From Thermoleophilia bacterium (lineage in GTDB: Bacteria; Actinomycetota; Thermoleophilia; Gaiellales; Gaiellaceae): a stretch of 19,818 bases of DNA. Position numbers and translations under genes: made by a program. Position 1 is the first letter of the stretch, and every line of letters starts with the position of its first letter. The notes under the pieces were generated by a model. That model was given only the letters and a program-made list of their open reading frames with translations. It searched no databases and was not told the origin of the DNA. Shown here in pieces: positions 13,616 to 19,818 of the stretch. The stretch spans positions 1 to 19,818 of the forward strand of contig JAICLM010000012.1 of NCBI GenBank assembly GCA_025927435.1, read 5' to 3'.

Positions 13616-14442
13616 AGCCGGAACTCGCCGCGGGCGACGATCACTGCCGAGCCGCCGACCTCGACCTCCTCGGGCGAGCGGGAGACGGCATACAGCGTCG
13701 ACGGCCGCCCGATCTCCACGCCCTGACGGATCTCGATCTCGTCGCCGAACGCGATCCGGCCGTGCCGGGCGAGATGGAGCGCGAGTGGCCCGGCGAACGA
13801 GCCCGTGGCGGGATCCTCGCCGACGCCGTGGGCAGGGACGAACACGCGTGCCTTCCAGCGATCGCCGTCGCGCGCGAAGCAGGCCGTGCCGTAGGCGTTC
13901 AGCTCGAGCAGCGCGGCGATGTCAGGCCGAAGCGCCGCCACCGCCTCGGGGGAATCGAGCTCGATCAGGACGTGCCCCGGCCCCTGGCAGTAGAGCTCGA
14001 CGGGCAGTCCCGACTCCTCCAGACCCAGCAGGGCCAGCAGCTCCTCCGCGCGGTCGTAGGGCTCGAAGGGGAACGGCGGCTGCCGCATCCAGCCGAAGAC
14101 GATCCGCGCGCCGTCGCGCTCGAGCCGGACGGGCACAACGCCGGCGCCGGTCTCGAGCCAGAGCTCGTCGAGCTGCAGCGGGCCGCCCAGCACGAACGCC
14201 GTCCCGAGCACGGGATGACCCGCGAACGGCAGCTCGAGCACCGGCGTGAAGATGCGCATGCGCGCGTGCCCCTCCCCTGCCGCGGGGTAGACGAAGACGG
14301 TCTCGGAGAAGTTGATCTCGCGCGCGAGCTCCTGCAGCCGCTCCTCGGGGATATCGCGCGCGTCGGTGAAGACGGCGAGCTGGTTCCCCGCGAACGGAAC
14401 GTCGGTGAAGACGTCCGCGACGACGAAGCGGAACGTGGACAC
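13612..14442 (-). CDS. PhzF-family isomerase/epimerase-like protein
   Basis: A 276-residue member of the PhzF family, which shares the diaminopimelate-epimerase fold. In PhzF the enzyme isomerises a dihydro-anthranilate in phenazine synthesis, but most family members sit outside phenazine clusters and have unknown substrates. Visible landmarks: DVFTDVPFAGNQLAVF (10-25), catalytic glutamate E47 (EINFSETVFV), H76 in FAGHPVLGTAF, and D210 in GEDPATGSFAGPL. No phenazine genes are nearby, so a phenazine role is unlikely. The start is a GTG at 14442 without a ribosome site; TAGAGT lies six bases upstream and could be the -10 of a leaderless transcript. Confidence 0.88.
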   Translation of the reverse strand: MSTFRFVVADVFTDVPFAGNQLAVFTDARDIPEERLQELAREINFSETVFVYPAAGEGHARMRIFTPVLELPFAGHPVLGTAFVLGGPLQLDELWLETGAGVVPVRLERDGARIVFGWMRQPPFPFEPYDRAEELLALLGLEESGLPVELYCQGPGHVLIELDSPEAVAALRPDIAALLELNAYGTACFARDGDRWKARVFVPAHGVGEDPATGSFAGPLALHLARHGRIAFGDEIEIRQGVEIGRPSTLYAVSRSPEEVEVGGSAVIVARGEFRL

Positions 14443-14660
14443 GCGGCGACTCTAGCCGCGGTTGCCCGATGTGGTGGTGCTACCGATAATGGTGCTATGA
14501 CGGTGGGTGTTCCGGCCTCTGCCGTTCCCGCTCGACCGCTGGTGGCGGAGGCGAAGCGGAGAGCCCGGCGCTGACGATGGCGCGGCGGCTGGGCGGGTTT
14601 CCGCTCGCCTCACTCCAAGGGGACTCTCCGGATTCCACAACCCGTCTACCCTGTTCGCGG
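14443..14660. other. 218-base gap between divergent PhzF-family and ABC genes
   Basis: No gene is supported here; open frames crossing it are low-complexity, arginine-rich shadows. On the minus strand TAGAGT (14449-14454) and on the plus strand TACCCT (14647-14652) lie close enough to the two start codons to be -10 elements of leaderless transcripts. Neither has a good -35 sequence. Confidence 0.4.
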
Positions 14661-15512
14661 ATGCACGCGATCGAGGTCAGCGGCCTGCGCAAGGCCTACG
14701 GGAACCTCGAGGCGGTCCGCGAGGTCGACTTCGCGATCGAGGAAGGAGAGGTCTTCGGGCTCCTCGGGCCGAACGGCGCGGGGAAGACGACGACGGTCGA
14801 GATCCTCGAGGGCTACCGCAAGCGGGACGCGGGCGAGGTACGCGTCCTGGGCCACGACCCGGCGCGGCCGGGGCCCGACTTCCGCGAGCGGATCGGCGTC
14901 GTCCTCCAGCAGTCGCAGATGTGGCCGAACCTCACGGTGCGCGAGACACACGCGATCTTCGCCGGCTACTACCGGGCGCCGCGCGACGTCGACGAAGTGG
15001 TCGCGCTCGTGGGGCTCCGGGACAAGGCGAACGAACGGGTCAAGACGCTGTCGGGCGGCCAGAAGCGCCGGCTCGACCTCGGGATCGCGCTCGTCGGCGA
15101 TCCCGACCTCGTCTTCCTCGACGAGCCGACAACGGGCTTCGACCCCCAGGCGCGCCGCGCCGCGTGGGAGATGATCCGCTCGCTCCGCTCGCTCGGCAAG
15201 ACCGTTTTGCTCACGACGCACTACCTCGACGAGGCCGAGCAGCTCTCCGACCGCGTCGCCGTGATGCGCGAGGGGCGGATCGTGCGCGTCGGGACGCCGG
15301 CCGAGCTGACCACCACCGACTTGCAGACCGAGATCCGGTACCGGCAGAACGGCGAGGAGGTTCTCGTGCGCACCGACGAACCGACCCGCGTTCTCGCCGA
15401 GCTCACGTCCGCAGCCGTCGCGCGCGGAGAAGAGCTCGAGGGACTTCAGGTGCGGCGGCCGTCCCTCGAGGAGGTCTATCTCGCGCTCACCGCCGAGGAG
15501 GAGCAGGGATGA
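14661..15512 (+). CDS. ABC transporter ATP-binding protein (ABC-2 exporter, DrrA-like)
   Basis: Cytosolic ATPase that powers a drug, lipid or polymer exporter together with the next gene. The 283 residues carry Walker A GPNGAGKTT (36-44), Q-loop QQSQMWPN, signature LSGGQKRRLDLG (130-141), Walker B LVFLDEP (150-156), a D-loop and H-loop H187 (LLTTHYLDEAEQLSDRVAVM). A C-terminal part of about 70 residues beyond the ABC core is as in DrrA/NodI-type proteins. The ATG at 14661 has no ribosome site; TACCCT eight bases upstream fits a leaderless promoter. The stop overlaps the permease start as ATGA. The substrate is not deducible. Confidence 0.93.
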   Translation: MHAIEVSGLRKAYGNLEAVREVDFAIEEGEVFGLLGPNGAGKTTTVEILEGYRKRDAGEVRVLGHDPARPGPDFRERIGVVLQQSQMWPNLTVRETHAIFAGYYRAPRDVDEVVALVGLRDKANERVKTLSGGQKRRLDLGIALVGDPDLVFLDEPTTGFDPQARRAAWEMIRSLRSLGKTVLLTTHYLDEAEQLSDRVAVMREGRIVRVGTPAELTTTDLQTEIRYRQNGEEVLVRTDEPTRVLAELTSAAVARGEELEGLQVRRPSLEEVYLALTAEEEQG

Positions 15513-16297
15513 GCGCAGAGGCGATTCGCGTCGGCATGCGGCGCCCTGCACGCGGGCTCTTCGTCCACCAGCTGCGCTCGGAGCAGCTCGTCTTCTGGCG
15601 CAGCCGCGAGGCGGCCTTCTTCATCTTCCTGTTCCCGCTGCTGCTGTTCGTCCTGCTCAGCTCGGTCTACGACGGCAAGATCTACGGCGTCCCCGCGCCG
15701 GAGGCGCTGCTCGCGGGGCTGATCGGCTACGGGTGCGCGAACACCGCTTTCGCGGGCCTCGCGATCCAGCTCGTGATCCGCCGCGAGAACGGGATCCTCA
15801 AGCGGCTTCGCGCCACGCCGCTGCCGCCGGCGACGTACATCGCCTCGCTGCTCGTCTCGACGCTGATCGTCTTCGCAATGCAAACCGTGGCGCTGTTCCT
15901 CCTCGGCCGAGCGCTCAACGGGACGCCCTTCCCCTCCGACGTCGCCTCCCTGGTCGCCGCCGTCGTGATCGGCGCGGCCGTCTTCGCCGCCCTCGGCACT
16001 GCGATCGCCTCGGTGATCCGCTCGGCGGAGGGCTCGTCCGCCGTCGTCAACGCGATCCTGCTGCCGATGGCCTTCCTGAGCGGTTCATTCGGGTCGACGC
16101 TCCACTACCCCGCGTTCCTGCGCGCCGTCGGAGACGTCCTGCCACTCAAGTACTTCATCGACCTCGTCAACGCCGTGTACCTGCACGGCCACGGTGTGTG
16201 GACGCAGCCGCAGGACCTGGCAGTGCTCGCCGTCTGGGGCGCCGCCGGCCTCGTGTTCACGATGTTCAGGTTCCGCTGGGAGCCAAGAGAGCCCTAG
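15509..16297 (+). CDS. ABC-2 type transporter permease
   Basis: The 262-residue membrane partner of the preceding ATPase. It shows the ABC-2 pattern: cytosolic start (LRSEQLVFWRSREAAFFIFLFPLL), six hydrophobic helices, and a cytosolic loop RRENGILKRLRATPLPPATYIAS, which contacts the ATPase. The sequence FLSGSFGSTLHYPAFLRAVGDVLPLKYFIDLVNA before the last helix is the family's typical ending. It starts at an ATG overlapping the ATPase stop. One ATPase and one permease gene suggests two copies of each in the complex. Confidence 0.92.
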   Translation: MSAEAIRVGMRRPARGLFVHQLRSEQLVFWRSREAAFFIFLFPLLLFVLLSSVYDGKIYGVPAPEALLAGLIGYGCANTAFAGLAIQLVIRRENGILKRLRATPLPPATYIASLLVSTLIVFAMQTVALFLLGRALNGTPFPSDVASLVAAVVIGAAVFAALGTAIASVIRSAEGSSAVVNAILLPMAFLSGSFGSTLHYPAFLRAVGDVLPLKYFIDLVNAVYLHGHGVWTQPQDLAVLAVWGAAGLVFTMFRFRWEPREP

Positions 16298-16335
16298 CGA
16301 GTTAGGAGTTCGCGGATCCGGATAACGAGTCCGGG

Positions 16336-16689
16336 ATGAATCCGCTGATCGACGAGCCCGCAATCTCGCTCCACGTCCGCGAGCAGGAGGAGCCCGGCAT
16401 CGAAGTCCGCGTCAACTTCGGCGTCTTTGCCGGGCGGCACGTGACTCCCGCCGAGATCGACGAGCTCGCATCGGCGCTGCGCGAGTTCGTCCCGTTCTTC
16501 GCCATCGTGTCGGAGAACCGGCACGAGTTCGGGGACGCGGTCGAGGCCTCGGTGCACCAGGTCGTCGTCGAGGTGCCGCGGGAGCATGCCGCCGGGGAGC
16601 AGGAAGTCCTTGCCGAGCGGATCGTCCTCGCCGCGAATGGCTGGGCGCTGGAGTGCATCGCGTCGCGGCACGGCGCCGGCGACTTGTAA
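16336..16689 (+). CDS. Hypothetical protein, 117 residues
   Basis: Not recognised. It is acidic and soluble, without signal peptide or membrane helix, and reads as a mixed alpha/beta fold: a strand-rich start (AISLHVREQE, GIEVRVNFGVF), an acidic helix (TPAEIDELASALREFV), and later strands (FFAIVSENRHEF, VHQVVVEVP). Such a pattern could be a small ligand- or partner-binding domain. The ATG at 16336 has no close ribosome site; TAGGAG lies about 20 bases upstream. It follows the ABC permease by 38 bases on the same strand, so it may be co-transcribed. Confidence 0.65.
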   Translation: MNPLIDEPAISLHVREQEEPGIEVRVNFGVFAGRHVTPAEIDELASALREFVPFFAIVSENRHEFGDAVEASVHQVVVEVPREHAAGEQEVLAERIVLAANGWALECIASRHGAGDL

Positions 16690-16920
16690 CTCGTTTCCCG
16701 TGCGGGTGCTCGGCGTGCCACATGGTCCAGAACAGCTGTTCTCAGCCCGCGTGGTGATGTTGGGCCCCATGCCGAGCATGGGCGGCGCTTCCCCGGGCCG
16801 TACCTGCGCTCCCGGCCGTTCGACATGAAGCCTGGCGAGGTTCGGGTGCTCGAGCTCCGGAGCCCCTACGCGCATCGCCGCTACTGGAACGGCGGCGGCT
16901 CCCAGCTCATCACTGCGCTG
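16690..16920. other. 231-base non-coding gap with a LexA-like palindrome and a hairpin
   Basis: This gap separates the 117-residue gene from the end of the HNH gene. It holds the 14-base palindrome AGAACAGCTGTTCT (16729-16742) and the hairpin CCCATG-CCGAG-CATGGG (16766-16782). A plus-strand frame from 16825 starts MKPGEVRVLELRSPYAH, which looks gene-like for about 35 residues and then runs antisense through the HNH gene; it may be a gene remnant or chance. Confidence 0.5.
16729..16742. promoter_or_regulatory. 14-bp palindrome resembling a LexA (SOS) box
   Basis: AGAACAGCTGTTCT is a perfect palindrome with the core GAAC-N4-GTTC, the spacing used by LexA in Gram-positive bacteria. It misses the flanking CG of the usual actinobacterial box. 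There is no clear gene directly downstream on either strand, so its role is uncertain. Confidence 0.4.
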
Positions 16921-17424
16921 CTACGCCGTAGCCGGCAGGTACGGCGTCCAACCGGACGGGATCCGCGGCGCCGCGAGCTTGATGAACAGCGTGGGCGTCG
17001 GGGGGCGCGGCGACGTGTGGAGCACCATCCCCGCCTGCTCGATCGTTCGGTCGCCCTTGCGCAGGTTGCAGGGCGCGCAGGCGGTGACCACGTTCTCCCA
17101 GATCGACTCGCCTCCCTTCGAGCGCGGGACGATGTGGTCGAGCGTGAGGCGGCCGTTCGTGGTGCCGCAGTAGGCGCAGCGCCACCCGTCGCGGGCGAAC
17201 AGGGCGCGCCGCGAGATCTTGCGCTGGATCGCCCGCGGGACACGTACGTAGTGGATGAGGCGGATCACGTGCGGCCAGATGAAGCTGCCCGTCGAGGAGC
17301 GCAGCGGCCTGTCGAGCCGCTCGATGACCTCCGCCTTGCCCTTGTAGACCAGCACGTGAGCGCGCCGCACCGTGCACACGTTGAGCGGCTCATAACTTGC
17401 GTTCAAAACAAGAACGTGCTGCAA
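16921..17424 (-). CDS. HNH endonuclease domain protein
   Basis: A 167-residue HNH nuclease of the small chromosomal type common in actinobacteria and cyanobacteria. The N-terminal part VLVLNASYEPLNVCTVRRA (4-22) and KGKAEVIE form the family's lead domain. The nuclease core has zinc-type cysteines C83/C86 (CAYCG) and C116/C119 (CAPCN), catalytic D96-H97 (LTLDHIVPRSKGG) and the asparagine in WENVVTACAPCN. The start is a TTG at 17424, just upstream of the conserved N-terminus, with GGGCAGG beside it. It follows the DUF4446 gene on the same strand by 31 bases. The cellular role of this family is not settled; it is not next to a methylase, so it is not evidently a restriction enzyme. Confidence 0.9.
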   Translation of the reverse strand: MQHVLVLNASYEPLNVCTVRRAHVLVYKGKAEVIERLDRPLRSSTGSFIWPHVIRLIHYVRVPRAIQRKISRRALFARDGWRCAYCGTTNGRLTLDHIVPRSKGGESIWENVVTACAPCNLRKGDRTIEQAGMVLHTSPRPPTPTLFIKLAAPRIPSGWTPYLPATA

Positions 17425-17432
17425 CCTGCCCG

Positions 17433-17458
17433 AAAAGTAGCAGCGCCCGAAGCCGCTA
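17433..17458 (-). terminator. Possible terminator after the DUF4446 gene
   Basis: On the minus strand AGTAGC and GCTACT pair around a GC-rich loop and are followed by TTTT. The left arm includes the DUF4446 stop codon. The stem is short, and the HNH start lies only nine bases further on, so it may be an attenuator. Confidence 0.35.
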
Positions 17459-17938
17459 CTGCTGCGACTTCATGGCGCGTTCCACCGCCTGCTGCTCCTC
17501 CGGGGAGAGGGAGACGGCCGCGCGCCCGGCGTCGAGCTCCTTGACGTAGATCCGCGCGTAGTCCCGCCCCTGGATGGCGCTGAGGACGACGCCGGTGCGC
17601 GACGCGTCGAGTAGCGCAACCGAGGCGGACTGATGGCCGCCGGTGTTCTCGTAGGCGTCGTAGCGGACGACGGCGAGCCGCGAGACCGTGGAGTCGACGC
17701 GCCGTTCGAGCCGTCCGAGCGCCGCGGTGGTCTCGTCGAGCGCGCGGTGCAACCCATCCACCCGGCCCTGGAGGGAGACGGCGAAATCGACGAGATCGCC
17801 TCCGCCGCTGCCCTGGAGCGTGAGCTGCGCAGCGCGAACCCGACGCAGCCGCAGGTGCAGCGCCAGCGCGATCGCGAGAGCGATCACGGCGACGACCGCA
17901 GCCATGATCGCGATCCAGCCTGCCAGCGAAGAGCTCAA
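17456..17938 (-). CDS. DUF4446 family membrane-anchored protein
   Basis: A 160-residue protein with an N-terminal membrane helix (about residues 7-29, WIAIMAAVVAVIALAIALAL), then a coiled-coil-like stretch (LVDFAVSLQGRVDGLHRALDETTAALGRLERRVDSTV). A C-terminal beta-rich domain holds AVVRYDAYENTGGHQSASVALLD and GVVLSAIQGRDYARIYVKEL, the hallmark of DUF4446. The function of the family is unknown; in Firmicutes it tends to sit near ParB/chromosome genes, which are not seen here. The start is a TTG at 17938, three bases after the stop of the preceding gene, so the two are co-transcribed. Confidence 0.85.
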   Translation of the reverse strand: MSSSLAGWIAIMAAVVAVIALAIALALHLRLRRVRAAQLTLQGSGGGDLVDFAVSLQGRVDGLHRALDETTAALGRLERRVDSTVSRLAVVRYDAYENTGGHQSASVALLDASRTGVVLSAIQGRDYARIYVKELDAGRAAVSLSPEEQQAVERAMKSQQ

Positions 17939-17941
17939 CGG

Positions 17942-19102
17942 CTAGCCCGACGGGAGGCTGAAGAAGACCGGGTACGACGCCTTGTTGTTCTCGAGATGAA
18001 CCTCTCCCGGCACCTTGCCGACGGTGACCGTCACCGTCGCAGTGCCGCCGAACGCCCGCGGCGGCAGCTGGAGACTCGTGAACGAGACGGTCTTCGTCTC
18101 CCCCTTCTCGATCAACGGGACCTTCTTCGTCGGGGTCGGTTCCAGCACCGACTTGCCGAACAAAGTGATCCTGAGCGTCACGGGAACGTTCCTCTCCTCG
18201 AAGTTCCCGGAGTTCCTGAACGAGACCTTGAAGGCGAGATCCGCCGCGGCGTTGACCGTCGTCTGGCCCGAGACCGTGAGCGACTGCGTCTGGCCGCCCG
18301 AGACGGCCTCGGTGCCCAGCAACTCGCTCCCGTGCGTTCCCGTCACCTTGCCGCTCGGGGTCGTGGAGTGCAGGCGCGCGTAGACCTCGCCGAAGGAGTG
18401 GGCGCTGATCACCTCGGGGTTCGTCACGATCTGCGACGGCGGAGCGATCACGCCCTGCACGCCTTCCCTGCGCAGCGTCTCGGTTGCAGGCAGCCTGAAC
18501 AGGTCCGTCCAGACGAGATCGCTCGCGCTCAGAACCCGGCCCTGCTTGGCCAGGCGGGCTGCCACCTGGTCCGCGGTCTTCGACCCCCCCGCCGCGAAGG
18601 CATTGGCCAGCCCGGCCAGCCCGATCGCGCGCAGCTGCAGCGTTGCCAGCACCTGCTGGTGCGCTGCCTGCAAGGGCGCGGGCGGTACCAGGCGTAGCGC
18701 CTCGTCGTAGCCCTCCTGCTGCTGCCGTGACCAGAGCGCGAGCTTCGAGCGGAGATCGGCGAGCGTGAGCTTCTGAGAGTTGAGCTGCTTGGCGTAGTCG
18801 TCCAGCGAAGAGGCCGAGCTCTGCGCGATCGGCTGCACCTTCTCCATGTAGGCCTTGTACTCGTCGTGCTTGCTCTGACCCTGGCAGGAGCCGATCCAGA
18901 AGACGAGGCCGACGACGACGGCGATGGCCAGCGCCACGAGTCCGGCGAGGCGCGCGAGAGCCACGGCTCCCGGCGGCGGCGGCGGCCGCCGCGGCCCGCC
19001 GCTGCGCGGAGCCCTGATCCGCCGGCGCTGCCTGCCGGGCGCCTCGAGCGTCTCCGGCTCCTCGAAGAACTCGAGCGGCGTCTCGTCGTCGAAGGTGCTC
19101 AC
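17942..19102 (-). CDS. Membrane-anchored protein with CARDB-like extracellular domain
   Basis: A 386-residue protein of no named family. The cytosolic N-terminus is acidic and then basic/proline-rich (STFDDETPLEFFEEPETLE, RQRRRIRAPR, PPPPP at about 40-44). One membrane helix follows (about 48-70), then an outside helical region with KHDEYKAYMEKVQPIAQSS and many Q/A/L residues (about 75-230). The C-terminal third (about 290-386) is strand-rich and looks like a CARDB/DUF11-type domain (LAFKVSFRNSGNFEERNVPV, TATVTVTVGKVPGEVHLENN). The GTG at 19102 fits the protein start; TAGGGT lies 10 bases upstream with no ribosome site. It is divergent from a Ser/Thr kinase gene and upstream of DUF4446. Its role is unknown; an envelope function is likely from topology. 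Confidence 0.75.
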   Translation of the reverse strand: MSTFDDETPLEFFEEPETLEAPGRQRRRIRAPRSGGPRRPPPPPGAVALARLAGLVALAIAVVVGLVFWIGSCQGQSKHDEYKAYMEKVQPIAQSSASSLDDYAKQLNSQKLTLADLRSKLALWSRQQQEGYDEALRLVPPAPLQAAHQQVLATLQLRAIGLAGLANAFAAGGSKTADQVAARLAKQGRVLSASDLVWTDLFRLPATETLRREGVQGVIAPPSQIVTNPEVISAHSFGEVYARLHSTTPSGKVTGTHGSELLGTEAVSGGQTQSLTVSGQTTVNAAADLAFKVSFRNSGNFEERNVPVTLRITLFGKSVLEPTPTKKVPLIEKGETKTVSFTSLQLPPRAFGGTATVTVTVGKVPGEVHLENNKASYPVFFSLPSG

Positions 19103-19123
19103 GACCGCGCCAACCCTACCGCC

Positions 19124-19142
19124 CCCGAACGGACGGTTCGGG
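19124..19142. promoter_or_regulatory. Inverted repeat CCCGAAC-N5-GTTCGGG in a divergent promoter gap
   Basis: Perfect seven-base arms around GGACG, lying in the 77 bases between the divergent CARDB-like and kinase genes. It overlaps where the -35 element for the minus-strand TAGGGT (19113-19118) would fall, so it is a candidate operator. Its five-base spacer differs from a LexA box. Confidence 0.45.
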
Positions 19143-19179
19143 AAGGACAGTCCGGCGGAGTCGCCAATCTCCGCTAGGC

Positions 19180-19818
19180 ATGGGAGAGGCCGCCCCAGCA
19201 CTCACCGGTATCGAGCTCGTCCTCGACCGCTACCGCCCGTTGCGGCCGCTCGGCAGCGGCGGCTCGGGCTCGGTCTGGCTCGCCCGCGACGAGAAGACGG
19301 GCCTCGACGTTGCGCTGAAGATCGTCGCGCGCGAGGGCAAGTCGGCAATGCGGGCCGAGCGTGAGGCCAAGGCCGCGGCGCAGCTGCGGCATCCCGCATG
19401 CCTACGCGCGTACGGCTTCGGCCGCGACTCGCGTCACGTCTACATCGCGTACGAGTTCGTTCCCGGTCAGACGTACCGCGAGGCGCTGCGCGCGGGTGCG
19501 CTGACGGACGACGACGCGGTCGAGGCGTGCGCGCAGGTCTGCGACGGGCTCGCGCACGCACATGCGGCCGGGATCCTGCACCGCGACGTCAAGCCCTCGA
19601 ACGTGCTTCTGACGGACGGCGACCGGGTCGCGGCGCGCGTGCTCGACTTCGGGCTCGCGCAGATGGCCGACGCCGAAACGCTGACCGAGGCCGGCGACGT
19701 GCCCGGCACGCTCGCGTACATCTCGCCCGAGCGGCTCGCGGGCGGCGAGGCGACGCCGGCGGCCGACATCTGGGCAGTCGGCGTGATGTTGTGGGAGGCG
19801 CTCGCGGGACGGCATCCC
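19180..19818 (+). CDS. Serine/threonine protein kinase (partial, 3' end outside window)
   Basis: The first 213 residues of a Hanks-type protein kinase, open at the right edge. Subdomains run in order: glycine loop LGSGGSGSVWLA (24-35), ATP lysine K47 (VALKIV), catalytic loop HRDVKPSNVLL (134-144, D136), DFGLA (156-160), GTLAYISPERL (176-186, SPE in place of APE), and DIWAVGVMLWEALAGRHP. The RD motif means it is probably activated by autophosphorylation. The start is the ATG at 19180; no clear ribosome site precedes it. The N-terminal extension before the kinase fold is short (about 16 residues). A membrane helix or sensor domain, if any, lies beyond the window. Confidence 0.93.
   Translation, partial: MGEAAPALTGIELVLDRYRPLRPLGSGGSGSVWLARDEKTGLDVALKIVAREGKSAMRAEREAKAAAQLRHPACLRAYGFGRDSRHVYIAYEFVPGQTYREALRAGALTDDDAVEACAQVCDGLAHAHAAGILHRDVKPSNVLLTDGDRVAARVLDFGLAQMADAETLTEAGDVPGTLAYISPERLAGGEATPAADIWAVGVMLWEALAGRHP

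Noticed and set aside
13612..14442. A phenazine or other secondary-metabolite cluster around the PhzF-family gene
   Set aside because: No other phz or biosynthetic genes are nearby, and PhzF-like proteins are common outside such clusters.
14507..16297. A 596-residue frame covering the ABC permease with a long N-terminus
   Set aside because: The N-terminal part is an arginine-rich shadow of the ABC ATPase; the real permease begins at the ATG overlapping the ATPase stop.
16825..17544. Plus-strand open frame opposite the HNH gene
   Set aside because: Beyond its first 35 or so residues it is an antisense shadow of the HNH gene; only the start is kept as an observation.

Overview
The window is GC-rich, densely packed bacterial DNA. 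Gene order (cox genes followed by qcrC-qcrA-qcrB), a Rieske protein with three membrane segments, frequent GTG/TTG starts and the HNH/DUF4446 neighbourhood point to an actinobacterium. A deep-branching high-GC class such as Thermoleophilia (Gaiellales/Solirubrobacterales) is my best guess, from general resemblance only. I support 24 protein genes, two of them cut by the window edges, and one TPP riboswitch. I see no tRNA, rRNA, CRISPR array or insertion sequence.

Left third (1-7270, minus strand): one respiratory operon, transcribed coxB (ctaC) - coxA (ctaD) - coxC (ctaE) - a three-helix membrane protein - qcrC - qcrA - qcrB. Most junctions overlap or nearly touch. Together they build a cytochrome bc complex feeding a caa3-type, haem-copper A-family oxidase. 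CoxB carries its own cytochrome c domain in addition to the dihaem QcrC, and CoxA ends in a two-helix extension. Divergent from it (7318-9656, plus) lie ctaG, a DUF1326 protein and a DUF2182 membrane protein, which look like an oxidase-assembly and metal (probably copper) handling set. A good promoter precedes the DUF1326 gene.

Middle (9712-13115): on the minus strand, a ferritin-like DUF892 protein and a 79-residue membrane protein. On the plus strand, a TPP riboswitch drives a CytX-type NCS1 permease, an overlapping PfkB-family kinase and a small Asp-box protein, so these three appear to be one thiamine-controlled operon.

Right third (13031-19818): a P-loop kinase-like protein and a PhzF-family protein (minus); an ABC-2 exporter pair and a 117-residue unknown (plus); an HNH endonuclease, a DUF4446 protein and a membrane-anchored CARDB-like protein (minus); and the start of a Ser/Thr protein kinase (plus), divergent from the CARDB-like gene.

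Points most worth a second look: two genes (coxA and cytX) with good Shine-Dalgarno sequences but no ATG/GTG/TTG at the expected place; the uncharacterised PfkB kinase under TPP control; the CtaG-DUF1326-DUF2182 set next to the oxidase operon; the conserved-looking three-helix protein between oxidase and bc genes; and a possible kinase-substrate pair at the right edge.
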